Source: Rhodanobacter sp. A1T4 (GTDB taxonomy: Bacteria; Pseudomonadota; Gammaproteobacteria; Xanthomonadales; Rhodanobacteraceae). From it: a stretch of 64,000 nt of DNA. Each line of letters begins with the position of its first letter. Positions within the stretch are counted from its first letter, which is position 1. Below, in pieces: positions 18,376-27,136 of this stretch. The stretch lies in the NCBI RefSeq assembly GCF_014207185.1, contig NZ_JACHCP010000003.1, positions 372,001 through 436,000 on the forward strand, read 5' to 3'. The notes below the pieces were generated by a model that worked only from the letters and a program-made list of their open reading frames with translations, was not told where the DNA came from and ran no database searches. The position numbers and the translations under genes were made by a program.

Positions 18376-20763
18376 TCAGTTCCGCAGCGGTTTGCCGGTG
18401 GTCATGGTGTGCGCGATGCGCGCCTGGGTCTTTTCGGTCTTGGCCAGTTCGACGAAGTGCTTGCGCTCCAGTGCCAGCAGCCACTCCTCGTCGACCAACG
18501 AGCCACGCTCGATCTTGCCCCCGCACAGGGTGTCGGCAATACGCGTGGCGATGTCGATATCGTGCGGCGAGGCAAAGTAGCCTTCCTTCAGATTGGCCAG
18601 CGAGGCCTGGAAGGTCGCCGTGCCGGTATCGCCGGCGACCGGAATCGCACGGCCCGGCATTGGCGGACGATAGCCACTCTCGGCCAGCGACAGCGCGACC
18701 TTCTTGGCAACGTAAAGCAACTCGTAGGCGTTGAAGACGACGATGTCGCTATCGCGCAGCAGGCCAAGCTGCTTGGCTTCGAGCGCGCTGGCCGAGACTT
18801 TGGCCATGGCGATGGTCTCGAAGACTTTCTTCAGCGACTCAAACGGATCGTCCGGGTTGGCCTTGGCCGCGCGGACGGCCAGCTCGTGCAGGCCGCCGCC
18901 AGCCGGCAGCAGACCGACGCCGGCTTCGACCAGACCGATATAACTTTCCAGCGCAGCGACCGTGCGGGCCGAATGCATCTGGAACTCGCAACCGCCACCA
19001 AATGCCATGCCGCGCACCGCGGAGACGACCGGAACCAGCGATTCCTTGATCGACATGCTGGTGCGCTGGAAGTTGGCGACCATGCTGTCGAAGTCGTCGA
19101 ACTTGCCTTCCTTCAGCAGGCCTAGCGCACCCTTGAGATCGGCGCCGGCGGAGAACGGTTCGCCGGTCTGCCAGATCACCACGGCCTTCAGCTTTTCCTC
19201 GGCCAGTTTGATCGCGTGCTGCACGCCGTCGAGCACCTGGTCGTTGACCGTGTTCATTTTGGTCTTGAACGAGATGATGCCGACCTGGTCGTCTCCGAGC
19301 GTCCACAGACGTACGCCATCGTTTTCCCAGACGGTGACACCCTGATCGAATTTCTCGCCGAGGATCGGATCGGGGAACAACTGGCGCGCGTAGACCGGAT
19401 GCTGCGAGCGCGGCTTGTAGCTGCTCTCGCCGGCCGACCACGAGCCTTCTTTCGAATGGACGCCTTTACGGCCATCCGTTACCCATGCCGGTAGCGGCGC
19501 ATTGCTCATGGCCTTGCCGGCCTTGATGTCCTCGTTGATCCACTCGGCCACCTGCTGCCAGCCGGCAGCCTGCCAGGTCTCGAACGGGCCGAGTTTCCAG
19601 CCGTAGCCCCAGCGAATGGCGAAGTCGACGTCGCGCGCGGTGTCGGCGATGTCGGCCAGGTGGAAGGCGGAGTAATGGAACAGGTCGCGGAAGCTGGCCC
19701 ACAGGAATTGTGCCTGTGGATCGCTGGAGGCGCGCAGTTTGCCGAACTTCTCCGATGGATCCTTGATCGCGAGGATCGCGGCGACCTCATCGGACGGCTT
19801 TTGTTCGGACGGGCGGTAGTCCTGCTTGGCGGCATCGATCACCACGATGTCCTTGCCTGCTTTCTTGTAGAAGCCAGCGCCCGTCTTCGAGCCCAGTGCG
19901 CCCTTGTCGATCAGGCCCTGCAATACAGCCGGCGCCTTGAAGTATTTCAGCCACGGATCGTCGGGCAGGGTATCGGCCATGGTCTTGATGACGTGCGCCA
20001 TGGTGTCCAGACCAACGACGTCGGCAGTGCGATAGGTCGCACTTTTCGGACGGCCCAACGCGGGGCCGGTCAGTGCGTCGACGGTATCGAAGCCCAGTTT
20101 GAACTGCTCGGTGTGGTACATCGCGGCCAGCATCGAGAACACGCCGATGCGGTTGCCGATGAAGTTCGGCGTGTCCTTGGCGATCACCACGCCCTTGCCC
20201 AGCGTGGTAGTAAGAAAGGCTTCGAGACCGTCGACCACGGCCGGATCGGTCAGGCGGGTCGGAATCACTTCGACCAGATGCATGTAGCGCGGCGGATTGA
20301 AGAAATGCACGCCGGTGAAGCGATGGCGCAGCTCTTCCGGCAGCGCTTCGGCCAGGCCGTTGATCGATAGGCCGGAGGTATTGCTGGCCAGCACGGCCGT
20401 AGCGGAAACGTGTGGCGCGATCTTCTTGTAAAGGTCGAGCTTCCAGTCCATCCGCTCGGCGATGGCCTCGATCACCAGGTCGACATCTTTCAGGTGATCC
20501 AGATGCTCGTCGTAGTTGGCCGGAATGATCGCGGCGGCCAGATTCTTGTCGGCCAGCGGGGCAGGTGACAGCTTGGCCAGGTTGGCGATGGCCTTGAGCG
20601 CGATACCGCTCTTCGGGCCGTCCTTCGCAGGCAAGTCGAACAGCACGGTTTCGACGCCAGCGTTGGTCAGGTGCGCGGCGATCTGCGCGCCCATGACGCC
20701 GGCGCCCAGCACAGCGGCCTTGCGGATGCGTAGTGGTGGTTTTGACGAGGATGCAGCAGTCAT
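18376..20763 (-). CDS. FadN-type 3-hydroxyacyl-CoA dehydrogenase/enoyl-CoA hydratase
   Basis: A 795-residue fusion. The ATG at 20763 follows CTGGAGAAGCTA; the frame extends 24 bases further but without support. Order is dehydrogenase first: KAAVLGAGVMGAQIAAHL (NAD-binding, about residues 15-32) and GVHFFNPPRYMHLVEVIP, then a C-terminal enoyl-CoA hydratase domain from about 470 with SAGADLKG, FGGGCEFQMH and LVEAGVGLLPAGGG, which keep both catalytic Glu positions. This order is the reverse of E. coli FadB and matches FadN/FadJ-like proteins of other lineages. It catalyses the middle two steps of beta-oxidation. It lies between the regulator and the thiolase. Confidence 0.92.
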   Translation of the reverse strand: MTAASSSKPPLRIRKAAVLGAGVMGAQIAAHLTNAGVETVLFDLPAKDGPKSGIALKAIANLAKLSPAPLADKNLAAAIIPANYDEHLDHLKDVDLVIEAIAERMDWKLDLYKKIAPHVSATAVLASNTSGLSINGLAEALPEELRHRFTGVHFFNPPRYMHLVEVIPTRLTDPAVVDGLEAFLTTTLGKGVVIAKDTPNFIGNRIGVFSMLAAMYHTEQFKLGFDTVDALTGPALGRPKSATYRTADVVGLDTMAHVIKTMADTLPDDPWLKYFKAPAVLQGLIDKGALGSKTGAGFYKKAGKDIVVIDAAKQDYRPSEQKPSDEVAAILAIKDPSEKFGKLRASSDPQAQFLWASFRDLFHYSAFHLADIADTARDVDFAIRWGYGWKLGPFETWQAAGWQQVAEWINEDIKAGKAMSNAPLPAWVTDGRKGVHSKEGSWSAGESSYKPRSQHPVYARQLFPDPILGEKFDQGVTVWENDGVRLWTLGDDQVGIISFKTKMNTVNDQVLDGVQHAIKLAEEKLKAVVIWQTGEPFSAGADLKGALGLLKEGKFDDFDSMVANFQRTSMSIKESLVPVVSAVRGMAFGGGCEFQMHSARTVAALESYIGLVEAGVGLLPAGGGLHELAVRAAKANPDDPFESLKKVFETIAMAKVSASALEAKQLGLLRDSDIVVFNAYELLYVAKKVALSLAESGYRPPMPGRAIPVAGDTGTATFQASLANLKEGYFASPHDIDIATRIADTLCGGKIERGSLVDEEWLLALERKHFVELAKTEKTQARIAHTMTTGKPLRN

Positions 20764-20869
20764 TAGCTTCTCCAGTAGAACGAACACAAAGCTTTGGGGT
20801 GGAAGTCGCAGCCGTTGCCGGCTGTGGGTGCGGAATAAATGCTGATTTAGCGTGGGCTCAAGTCGTGAC

Positions 20870-21496
20870 TCAGGGATGACTCATCCCGGCCACGGCGAAA
20901 CGGATAAGGTGCTGTGCGGTCTGCTCGCGGTGCACGGTTTCGCTGACGTCGCTTTTGCGCTGGATCATGCCGAAGCCGGACATGGCGTGGGTCAGCGCGC
21001 CGCTGACCAGATCGATGCGCCAATAGAGCTCCTGCTTGCTCAGTTGTGGCAGTAGACGGGCGAATTCGGCGGTGAACTGGCGCATCACGTGGCCGTAGTT
21101 CTCTGACAGGAACTGCCGCAAGGTGTCGTCGTGCTCGGCAAACGCCCGTGCCAGAACACGCATGAAAAGGCTGCCGCTTTCGTCGTGCGATAGATCCAGC
21201 GCCGGGCGGATGAAGGCGGCCAGCACGTCTTCGATCGTCGTGTTCTCTTTGCCAGCGACCAGAGCCAGGGCTTCCAGGCGGCTGTTATTTAGGGCGTCAA
21301 GCCGTCGGCGAAAGATTTGCTCGACCAGCTTCTCCTTCGACCCGAAATGGTAATTGACCGCGGCTAAATTGACGCCGGCGGCTGAAGTGAGCTGCCGTAG
21401 CGAGGCGCCATCGAACCCGCGTTGGGCAAACAGCGATTCGGCAGCGCCCAATATGCGTTCCTTGGTGGAGTTGGAGCTGTTCACTGGGACAATCAT
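20870..21496 (-). CDS. psrA: PsrA-like TetR-family fatty-acid-responsive repressor
   Basis: A 208-residue TetR protein. The N-terminal helix-turn-helix is RILGAAESLFAQRGFDGASL...AAVNYHFGSKEKLVEQIF, followed by an all-helical ligand-binding domain. Similarity to PsrA (long-chain fatty-acid-sensing repressor of beta-oxidation genes in Pseudomonas and Xanthomonadales), and the location just upstream of the beta-oxidation pair, support the name. A perfect palindrome of the CAAAC-N4-GTTTG type lies 22 bases before the start, consistent with autoregulation. The gap to the FadN-type gene is 106 bases, so read-through or a separate promoter are both possible. Confidence 0.82.
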   Translation of the reverse strand: MIVPVNSSNSTKERILGAAESLFAQRGFDGASLRQLTSAAGVNLAAVNYHFGSKEKLVEQIFRRRLDALNNSRLEALALVAGKENTTIEDVLAAFIRPALDLSHDESGSLFMRVLARAFAEHDDTLRQFLSENYGHVMRQFTAEFARLLPQLSKQELYWRIDLVSGALTHAMSGFGMIQRKSDVSETVHREQTAQHLIRFAVAGMSHP

Positions 21497-21517
21497 TGCG
21501 TCGCTACGCTCATCGGT

Positions 21518-21533
21518 TCAAACGATCGTTTGA
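21518..21533. promoter_or_regulatory. Candidate PsrA operator
   Basis: TCAAACGATCGTTTGA is a perfect 16-base palindrome placed 22 bases upstream of the psrA-like start codon. It fits the known PsrA half-site pattern CAAAC...GTTTG. It could control both this operon and, on the other side, ndk, whose start is about 185 bases away. Confidence 0.75.
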
Positions 21534-21718
21534 GGATACGCGGAGCGCTTTGTAGCCGTCAAACATCTGAATTTTGTTAAGGACAGGTGATTTGCGTATG
21601 GAGTAGAATCTGTCAAACTTTCCGGTACTAAACCCGTAATACAAGTCAGGTTTAGCCCTTTGTCGGCCCCTGTTGGCCATGACAGTCTTTTTTGAAATTC
21701 ATTCCGGAGCAGATTCGC

Positions 21719-22144
21719 ATGGCGCTTGAGCGCACCCTTTCCATTATCAAGCCCGACGCCGTCGCCAAGAACGTCATCGGTGAAATCTATGCCCGTTTCG
21801 AGAAGGCTGGCCTCAAGGTGGTTGCTGCCAAGATGAAACAGCTGTCGCGTCAGGAGGCCGAGGGCTTCTATGCCGTGCATAGCGCGCGCCCGTTCTTCAA
21901 GGCCTTGGTCGACTTCATGATCTCCGGCCCGGTGATGATCCAGGCGTTGGAAGGTGAGAACGCCGTGCTCAAGCATCGCGACTTGATGGGTGCGACCAAT
22001 CCGAAGGAAGCCGCCGCAGGGACGATCCGTGCCGATTTCGCCGACTCTATCGACGCCAATGCGGTGCACGGTTCTGATGCTGCGGATACGGCGAAGGTCG
22101 AGATCGCTTATTTCTTCGCCGCGACGGACGTTCTCTCGCGCTGA
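21719..22144 (+). CDS. ndk: Nucleoside diphosphate kinase
   Basis: A 141-residue enzyme, the usual bacterial length, with the start ATG at 21719 preceded by CCGGAGCAG. It begins [21 protein letters not shown]; the kinase region includes the phosphoryl-accepting His in [10 protein letters not shown], and [17 protein letters not shown] is present. It transfers the gamma phosphate between nucleoside triphosphates and diphosphates in the cytosol. rlmN begins 20 bases downstream, so ndk heads a run of plus-strand housekeeping genes (rlmN, pilF, rodZ). Confidence 0.97.
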   Translation: MALERTLSIIKPDAVAKNVIGEIYARFEKAGLKVVAAKMKQLSRQEAEGFYAVHSARPFFKALVDFMISGPVMIQALEGENAVLKHRDLMGATNPKEAAAGTIRADFADSIDANAVHGSDAADTAKVEIAYFFAATDVLSR

Positions 22145-22164
22145 GATATCCGAGGTACTAAGTT

Positions 22165-23298
22165 GTGAACCAGGTTGTCGTGAACCCATCTGCCAAAGTC
22201 AATCTGCTCGACTTCGATCGGCAGGGTTTGCGTGACTTTTTCACGCAGATCGGCGAGAAGCCTTATCGCGCCGAGCAGGTGATGAAGTGGATCTACCACG
22301 ACCTGGAAGACAGCTTTGAAAACATGACCGACGTGGGCAAGGCGCTGCGCACCAAGCTCACCGAGGCCTGCTACATCGGTCCGCCCAGGACCATGCTGGA
22401 CAAGGCTGCCAACGACGGTACGCACAAGTGGCTGCTGGGTATGGACAGCGGCAATGCGGTGGAGACGGTCTATATCCCTGAGCCAACACGCGGCACGCTA
22501 TGCGTATCCTCGCAGATCGGCTGTGCGTTGAACTGCCAGTTCTGCTCGACCGGCGCGCAGGGGTTCAACCGCAATCTGTCTACCGCCGAAATCATCGGTC
22601 AGGTGTGGGTGGCGGCCAAGTATCTTGGCAATATCACCCATCAGAATCGTCGTATCACCAACGTGGTGATGATGGGCATGGGCGAGCCGCTGGCCAATTT
22701 TGACGCGGTGGTCAAGGCGATGAGCCTGATGCGCGACGATCTCGGTTTTGGTCTGGCGGCCAAGCGCGTGACGCTTTCCACCGCCGGGATGGTCCCGCAG
22801 ATCGATCAGCTGTCCGATGCGATCGACGTCTCGCTGGCCGTCTCGCTGCACGCTGCCAATGATGAACTGCGCACCGAGCTGGTGCCGCTCAACAAGCGTT
22901 ACCCGATTGCCGATCTGGTAGCTGCCTGCCAACGCTGGGTGGCGCGCAAGCCGCGCACGTCGATCACGTTTGAATACACCTTGATGAAGGGCGTCAACGA
23001 CCAGCCCGAACACGCCCGTCAGCTGATCAAGCTGATGCGCAAGCTGCCGACATGCAAGGTCAACCTGATTCCGTTCAATCCTTTCCCGGGCACCCGTTTC
23101 GAGCGCTCCAGTGCGAACGATATTCGGGATTTCCAGACGCTGTTGCTCAACGCTGGCGTGCTGACCATGCTGCGCCGTACCCGCGGCGACGATATTGATG
23201 CCGCCTGCGGCCAATTGGCGGGGCAGGTCACCGATCGCACACGACGCAGCGCCGATATCCGCAAGAAGCAGGACGAGGAAGCCTTACATGCGCATTGA
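22165..23298 (+). CDS. rlmN: 23S rRNA/tRNA (adenine-2-C2)-methyltransferase
   Basis: A 377-residue radical SAM enzyme starting at GTG with CGAGG upstream. The iron-sulphur cluster motif is CALNCQFC within [28 protein letters not shown] and the C-terminal [14 protein letters not shown] (with the conserved methyl-carrying Cys) are typical. It methylates A2503 of 23S rRNA and A37 of some tRNAs. Its last 11 bases overlap the start of pilF, indicating translational coupling. Confidence 0.96.
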   Translation: MNQVVVNPSAKVNLLDFDRQGLRDFFTQIGEKPYRAEQVMKWIYHDLEDSFENMTDVGKALRTKLTEACYIGPPRTMLDKAANDGTHKWLLGMDSGNAVETVYIPEPTRGTLCVSSQIGCALNCQFCSTGAQGFNRNLSTAEIIGQVWVAAKYLGNITHQNRRITNVVMMGMGEPLANFDAVVKAMSLMRDDLGFGLAAKRVTLSTAGMVPQIDQLSDAIDVSLAVSLHAANDELRTELVPLNKRYPIADLVAACQRWVARKPRTSITFEYTLMKGVNDQPEHARQLIKLMRKLPTCKVNLIPFNPFPGTRFERSSANDIRDFQTLLLNAGVLTMLRRTRGDDIDAACGQLAGQVTDRTRRSADIRKKQDEEALHAH

Positions 23299-24076
23299 TC
23301 GCGTGCTGATATTAGGCCTGTTGCTGCCGCTGGCCGGTTGTATCACCACGCATACCGACAGCAATCCCATCGGCAAGAACCTCCCGCAGACCAGCAAGGC
23401 CGACCAGGCAGTGGAAGCGGCACGTGTCCATACCGAGCTTGGCCAGCGCTACCTGGCCAACGGTGATGTGCAGACGGCACTGGCCAAATTGACGACCGCG
23501 CTGCAGTTCGATCCCAACTACGCGCCGGCGCATACCGTCATTGCGGTGGTTTATGAGCGCATAAATAACTTGCCCGAAGCCGAAGTGCACTATCGCAAGG
23601 CGGTTGCGCTGGAGCCCACCAAGGGTGATCCGAACAACAATCTCGGATTGTTCCTCTGCTCGACTGGCCGCTACGCAGAAGCCAATGGCTATTTTCAGAA
23701 GGCTGTGGCCGATCCGTTCTATCAGACGCCCGATATCGCACTGACAAATGAAGGGATCTGCCAGCTGCGAGATCATCAGGTTGTTCCCGCTGAAGCCAGC
23801 TTTCGTGACGCCCTCGCGCGTAACGCGAATAACGCTGATGCATTATTTCAGCTTGCCAAAGCGCTCTATCTGAATAACGATGCGTTCCGTGCGCGGGCTT
23901 TCATTCAGCGCTTCGATGCACTGGGGGCGCCGACTGCGGCGGCATTAAAGCTTGGCTACGATATCGAATCTCGTCTGGGCGACCGGGATGGTGCCCTTAC
24001 CTATAGCACTCGGCTGCAAAACCAGTTCCCGGATTCGGAACAGGCACGCGCCCTCAATACAACTGTCAGCCAATGA
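23288..24076 (+). CDS. pilF: Type IV pilus assembly lipoprotein PilF/PilW
   Basis: A 262-residue lipoprotein starting at the ATG at 23288, with lipobox LPLAGC at about residue 18 ([15 protein letters not shown]). The remainder is built of TPR repeats ([44 protein letters not shown]; and so on). PilF is the pilotin needed for PilQ secretin multimerisation in the outer membrane. It overlaps rlmN by 11 bases and rodZ by four. Confidence 0.92.
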   Translation: MRIDRVLILGLLLPLAGCITTHTDSNPIGKNLPQTSKADQAVEAARVHTELGQRYLANGDVQTALAKLTTALQFDPNYAPAHTVIAVVYERINNLPEAEVHYRKAVALEPTKGDPNNNLGLFLCSTGRYAEANGYFQKAVADPFYQTPDIALTNEGICQLRDHQVVPAEASFRDALARNANNADALFQLAKALYLNNDAFRARAFIQRFDALGAPTAAALKLGYDIESRLGDRDGALTYSTRLQNQFPDSEQARALNTTVSQ

Positions 24077-25101
24077 CTTCCATGCAGCCTGATCCGACCG
24101 AACCCGGCAAGAGCACGCCCGATCTTTTCGGGATCAATTTGCTTGATATGGACGCGACTTCAGCGAAGACGCAGGCCATCAGTTTTGGCGCTCGATTGAA
24201 GGCCGCACGCGAAGCGCGTGGGCTGACTATCGAGATTTGTGCGAGCACGCTGCGGCTTCCGGTGCGCGTGTTGCGCGAACTTGAGCACGACATGCACGAG
24301 GGGATCGATTCGAAGATCTACCTTGGCAGCTATATCAGCAAGTACAGCCAGTTCCTCGGCATCAACGACGCCTCGATTCAGGTTGAACTCGATCGTATCA
24401 AGCAGATCGAGCCGCCATTGGTGGCCACGGGCGGTATTTCGCATTCGCGCTTTCTGCTGGACCGTTATGCCACCGCTGCCACTTACGTGGTGTTGACGGC
24501 AGTGATCGTGGTTCCGATGATCTGGCTGGGTGTACGCGGGACGATGGATCGCAGCGTGACGCATCTGGCGCCGCTCGATGCAGCGCCAGTGGCACAACAG
24601 GATGCTCCGGCCACGGTCACGGCCACGGCGACCAGCGCCGCGGGCGCAGCCAATAGTTCGACTAAGAGCACCGCCGTGGCGCAGATTCCAGCGCCACCGC
24701 CGATAGTAACGACCTCGGCACCGCAGGATCAGCCGTTGATGGCATCGATGGCGCCGTTTCCGAACATGGACGGCGGCAATCTTCAGACGGCAAAGCCGGT
24801 TGCGCCGGCAGCGGTGGATACCGGAACGGGCAGTCACAGCCTGAGCGTCACCGTCGACGCTGCCAGCTGGGTCGAAGTGATTGACAAGGATGGCAAGCGG
24901 CTCGAGTACGGCCTGCTTCCTGCGGGCAGCAGCAAGACCTATCACAGCGATCAGCCGCTGGATGTCCGCATCGGCAATTCCAGCGGTGCACAGATCAGCA
25001 TCGATGGTCAGCCCGTTGGTCTGGACGATTTCCGTCATGCCAATGTGGCGCACTTCCGCGTGCAGGTTCAGGACGGCAAGGCCTCCGCGGCCAGCCTCTG
25101 A
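24073..25101 (+). CDS. rodZ: Cell-shape protein RodZ-like
   Basis: A 342-residue bitopic protein. The cytosolic N-terminus has a helix-turn-helix of the Xre/HTH_25 type (FGARLKAAREARGLTIEICA... LRLPVRVLRELE), then one membrane helix (about 137-157, TYVVLTAVIVVPMIWLGV), an Ala/Thr/Pro-rich linker and a C-terminal periplasmic DUF4115 domain (LSVTVDAASWVEVIDKDGK). It anchors MreB to the membrane and supports rod shape. It starts with an ATGA overlap on pilF and ends just before a terminator. Confidence 0.9.
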   Translation: MTSMQPDPTEPGKSTPDLFGINLLDMDATSAKTQAISFGARLKAAREARGLTIEICASTLRLPVRVLRELEHDMHEGIDSKIYLGSYISKYSQFLGINDASIQVELDRIKQIEPPLVATGGISHSRFLLDRYATAATYVVLTAVIVVPMIWLGVRGTMDRSVTHLAPLDAAPVAQQDAPATVTATATSAAGAANSSTKSTAVAQIPAPPPIVTTSAPQDQPLMASMAPFPNMDGGNLQTAKPVAPAAVDTGTGSHSLSVTVDAASWVEVIDKDGKRLEYGLLPAGSSKTYHSDQPLDVRIGNSSGAQISIDGQPVGLDDFRHANVAHFRVQVQDGKASAASL

Positions 25102-25111
25102 TCAACGCTCC

Positions 25112-25134
25112 GGGCCGCTCTGAGCGGCCCTTTT
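25112..25134 (+). terminator. Intrinsic terminator after rodZ
   Basis: GGGCCGCT (25112-25119), a three-base loop, AGCGGCCC (25123-25130), then TTTT. A perfect 8-bp GC-rich stem with a T run, 10 bases past the rodZ stop. It ends the ndk/rlmN/pilF/rodZ transcript before yfgM. Confidence 0.85.
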
Positions 25135-25252
25135 CGGTTATGCTTGTGCACTGATTGTTCGCTGCATGGCGGGCACGGGTGGCTTTTGCTTTCATCTCTC
25201 GCGCGGCGGCGTGGTAAAGGCCTGCGAACGAGTGATTTTTGAAGGATGATTC

Positions 25253-25903
25253 ATGGCATTTGACGAATACGACAAATACGAACAAAGCGAACTCGTTCAA
25301 AAGTGGCTACGCGAGAATGGCCTTTCGATTGTCGTAGGCATCGCCATTGGTCTCGTTGGCATCTTTGGCTGGCAGCAGTGGCGCAACCACCAGGCACGCA
25401 ACGAGAGCAATGCTGCCCAGTTGTACAAGCTCGCCCAGGTCTCGCTGGCTGCCAACAAGCCGGAGGCTGCGAGTGCGATCACCGATCAGCTGATGAAAGA
25501 CTACGAAAAGTCGCCGTACGCTGTCTTTGCGGCCACCGATCGGGCCAAGCAGCAGGTACAGGCCAAACAGCTGGACAAGGCCGAAGCGTCGCTGGACTGG
25601 GCTGCAACCCACGCGACCGATCCGGCGCTGAAATCGCTCACGCAACTGCGCAAGGCGCAGGTTGAACTGGCCCGCGACAACGGTACAGCGGCGCTGGCGA
25701 CACTCGATGCGATTCCGGCCAATACCTATCAGGGCCTGGCTCAGGAACTCCGCGGCGATGTGCTGGTCAAGCTTGGGCGTGCAGACGATGCGCGAAAGGC
25801 TTATCAGGCCGCGCTGTCGGCGCTGAAAGAGCAGGCACCACAACGTGGTGCGCTGCAGATGAAACTCGATGATTTGGCCGTGGCCGGGAAGCAGGGTGCA
25901 TGA
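25253..25903 (+). CDS. yfgM: YfgM-family TPR-like membrane protein
   Basis: A 216-residue protein with TGAAGGATGATTC before the ATG. A short cytosolic N-terminus with the typical YDKYEQSELVQKWLRENG is followed by one membrane helix (about 22-41, GLSIVVGIAIGLVGIFGWQQ) and a periplasmic TPR-like domain. In E. coli YfgM (now also called RcsB-associated/PpiD partner) interacts with PpiD and the Sec translocon. The gene overlaps bamB by four bases. Confidence 0.92.
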   Translation: MAFDEYDKYEQSELVQKWLRENGLSIVVGIAIGLVGIFGWQQWRNHQARNESNAAQLYKLAQVSLAANKPEAASAITDQLMKDYEKSPYAVFAATDRAKQQVQAKQLDKAEASLDWAATHATDPALKSLTQLRKAQVELARDNGTAALATLDAIPANTYQGLAQELRGDVLVKLGRADDARKAYQAALSALKEQAPQRGALQMKLDDLAVAGKQGA

Positions 25904-27114
25904 AAGCTGAAATGATGAAACGCGTCTTGCTGATCTCGTTGACCTCGTTGGTGGGCCTCGCCGGCTGCCACTCGTTCAAGAAGGAAAACGTCCAGCCGCC
26001 GACACCGCTGGCCAAGGATTTCAAACCGACCGTGCAGGTGACCCGTGTGTGGGAAACCCGCGTAGGTAACGGCGCTAGTCAGAGTGGTGCGCTTCTGCGT
26101 CCCTCGGTCGTCGATGGCGTGCTCTATGCCGACAGCACCGACGGCAAGCTGGCGGCGATCGATGCAGCCAGTGGCAAGACCCTGTGGACAAAAAGTACGC
26201 GGACCAAGGGCTGGTTCGGCTGGGGCGACAAGAAGCGTAAAGATGCGCTGTATGCCGGTGGTCCAGCCGTCGATGGTGATCTGCTTGTCGTCGGTACGCT
26301 GGACGGCCACGTCTATGCCGTCAATGCAAAAGATGGCAACCCACGCTGGGAAGCCGAGCTGTCCTCCGAAGTGCTGGCTTCGCCGGTGATCGTCGGCGAT
26401 CTCGTCGTGGTGCGCACGGAGGATGGCCGCATCTACGGCCTGGAAACGGCTACCGGTAAGCGCCGCTGGGTCTTCGACCAGGATACGGTCCCTTTGCTTA
26501 GCCTGCGCGGTAACGGCTCCATGCTCGCCGCCAATGGCGTGATTTTCTATGGTAGCGACGATGGCCGTCTGGTCGCACTGCGCTTGGACAATGGTTCGAA
26601 GCTGTGGGAACAGAAGCTCGCCAGCGGTGAAGGCCGCACCGAAATCGATCGTCTCAATGATGCGGATGGTTCAATCCTGCTAGACGGTTCACTGCTTTAC
26701 AGTGCGGCCTATCACGGCAATCTGGTAGCAGTGGATGGCCCCAGCGGCCGTCCGACGTGGACCCATCCGTTCTCGACCTTCGTCTCGTTGGCGCTTGGCG
26801 GCAATTCGCTCTACGGCGTCAACGAAGATTCGCAGGTCTGGGCTTTCGACAAGACGGGTGGCGCCGATATCTGGAAGAACGACGCGCTTAAGTACCGCTG
26901 GCTGACCGGCCCTGCTGTTCAGGGTGACTACGTTGTCGTTGGCGATATGGAAGGCTATATCCACTGGCTACAGAGCAGTGATGGTGCCCTGGCCGCTCGC
27001 GAGCGTCTGTCCAAGAAAAAGGCCATCCGCGCACAGCCGCTGGTGGTTGGCGACATCGTTTACGTTGAAGATGTGAAGGGCCATATCGGCGCTTATCGTC
27101 TGTCCGCGCACTGA
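25900..27114 (+). CDS. bamB: Outer-membrane assembly lipoprotein BamB
   Basis: A 404-residue lipoprotein with lipobox GLAGC at about residue 23 and an eight-bladed propeller made of PQQ-like repeats (for example LYADSTDGKLAAIDAASGKTLW, LDGHVYAVNAKDGNPRWE, IYGLETATGKRRWVF). BamB is the scaffold partner of BamA in beta-barrel insertion at the outer membrane. The start overlaps yfgM as ATGA; starts at codons 5 or 6 are also possible. der follows after 22 bases, the same order as in E. coli. Confidence 0.95.
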   Translation: MKAEMMKRVLLISLTSLVGLAGCHSFKKENVQPPTPLAKDFKPTVQVTRVWETRVGNGASQSGALLRPSVVDGVLYADSTDGKLAAIDAASGKTLWTKSTRTKGWFGWGDKKRKDALYAGGPAVDGDLLVVGTLDGHVYAVNAKDGNPRWEAELSSEVLASPVIVGDLVVVRTEDGRIYGLETATGKRRWVFDQDTVPLLSLRGNGSMLAANGVIFYGSDDGRLVALRLDNGSKLWEQKLASGEGRTEIDRLNDADGSILLDGSLLYSAAYHGNLVAVDGPSGRPTWTHPFSTFVSLALGGNSLYGVNEDSQVWAFDKTGGADIWKNDALKYRWLTGPAVQGDYVVVGDMEGYIHWLQSSDGALAARERLSKKKAIRAQPLVVGDIVYVEDVKGHIGAYRLSAH

Positions 27115-27136
27115 TCGCGGAGACCATGTACTCGCC

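Noticed and set aside
24160-25053. 297-codon open frame antisense to rodZ
   Set aside because: Shadow of rodZ codon use; no start signal or domain.
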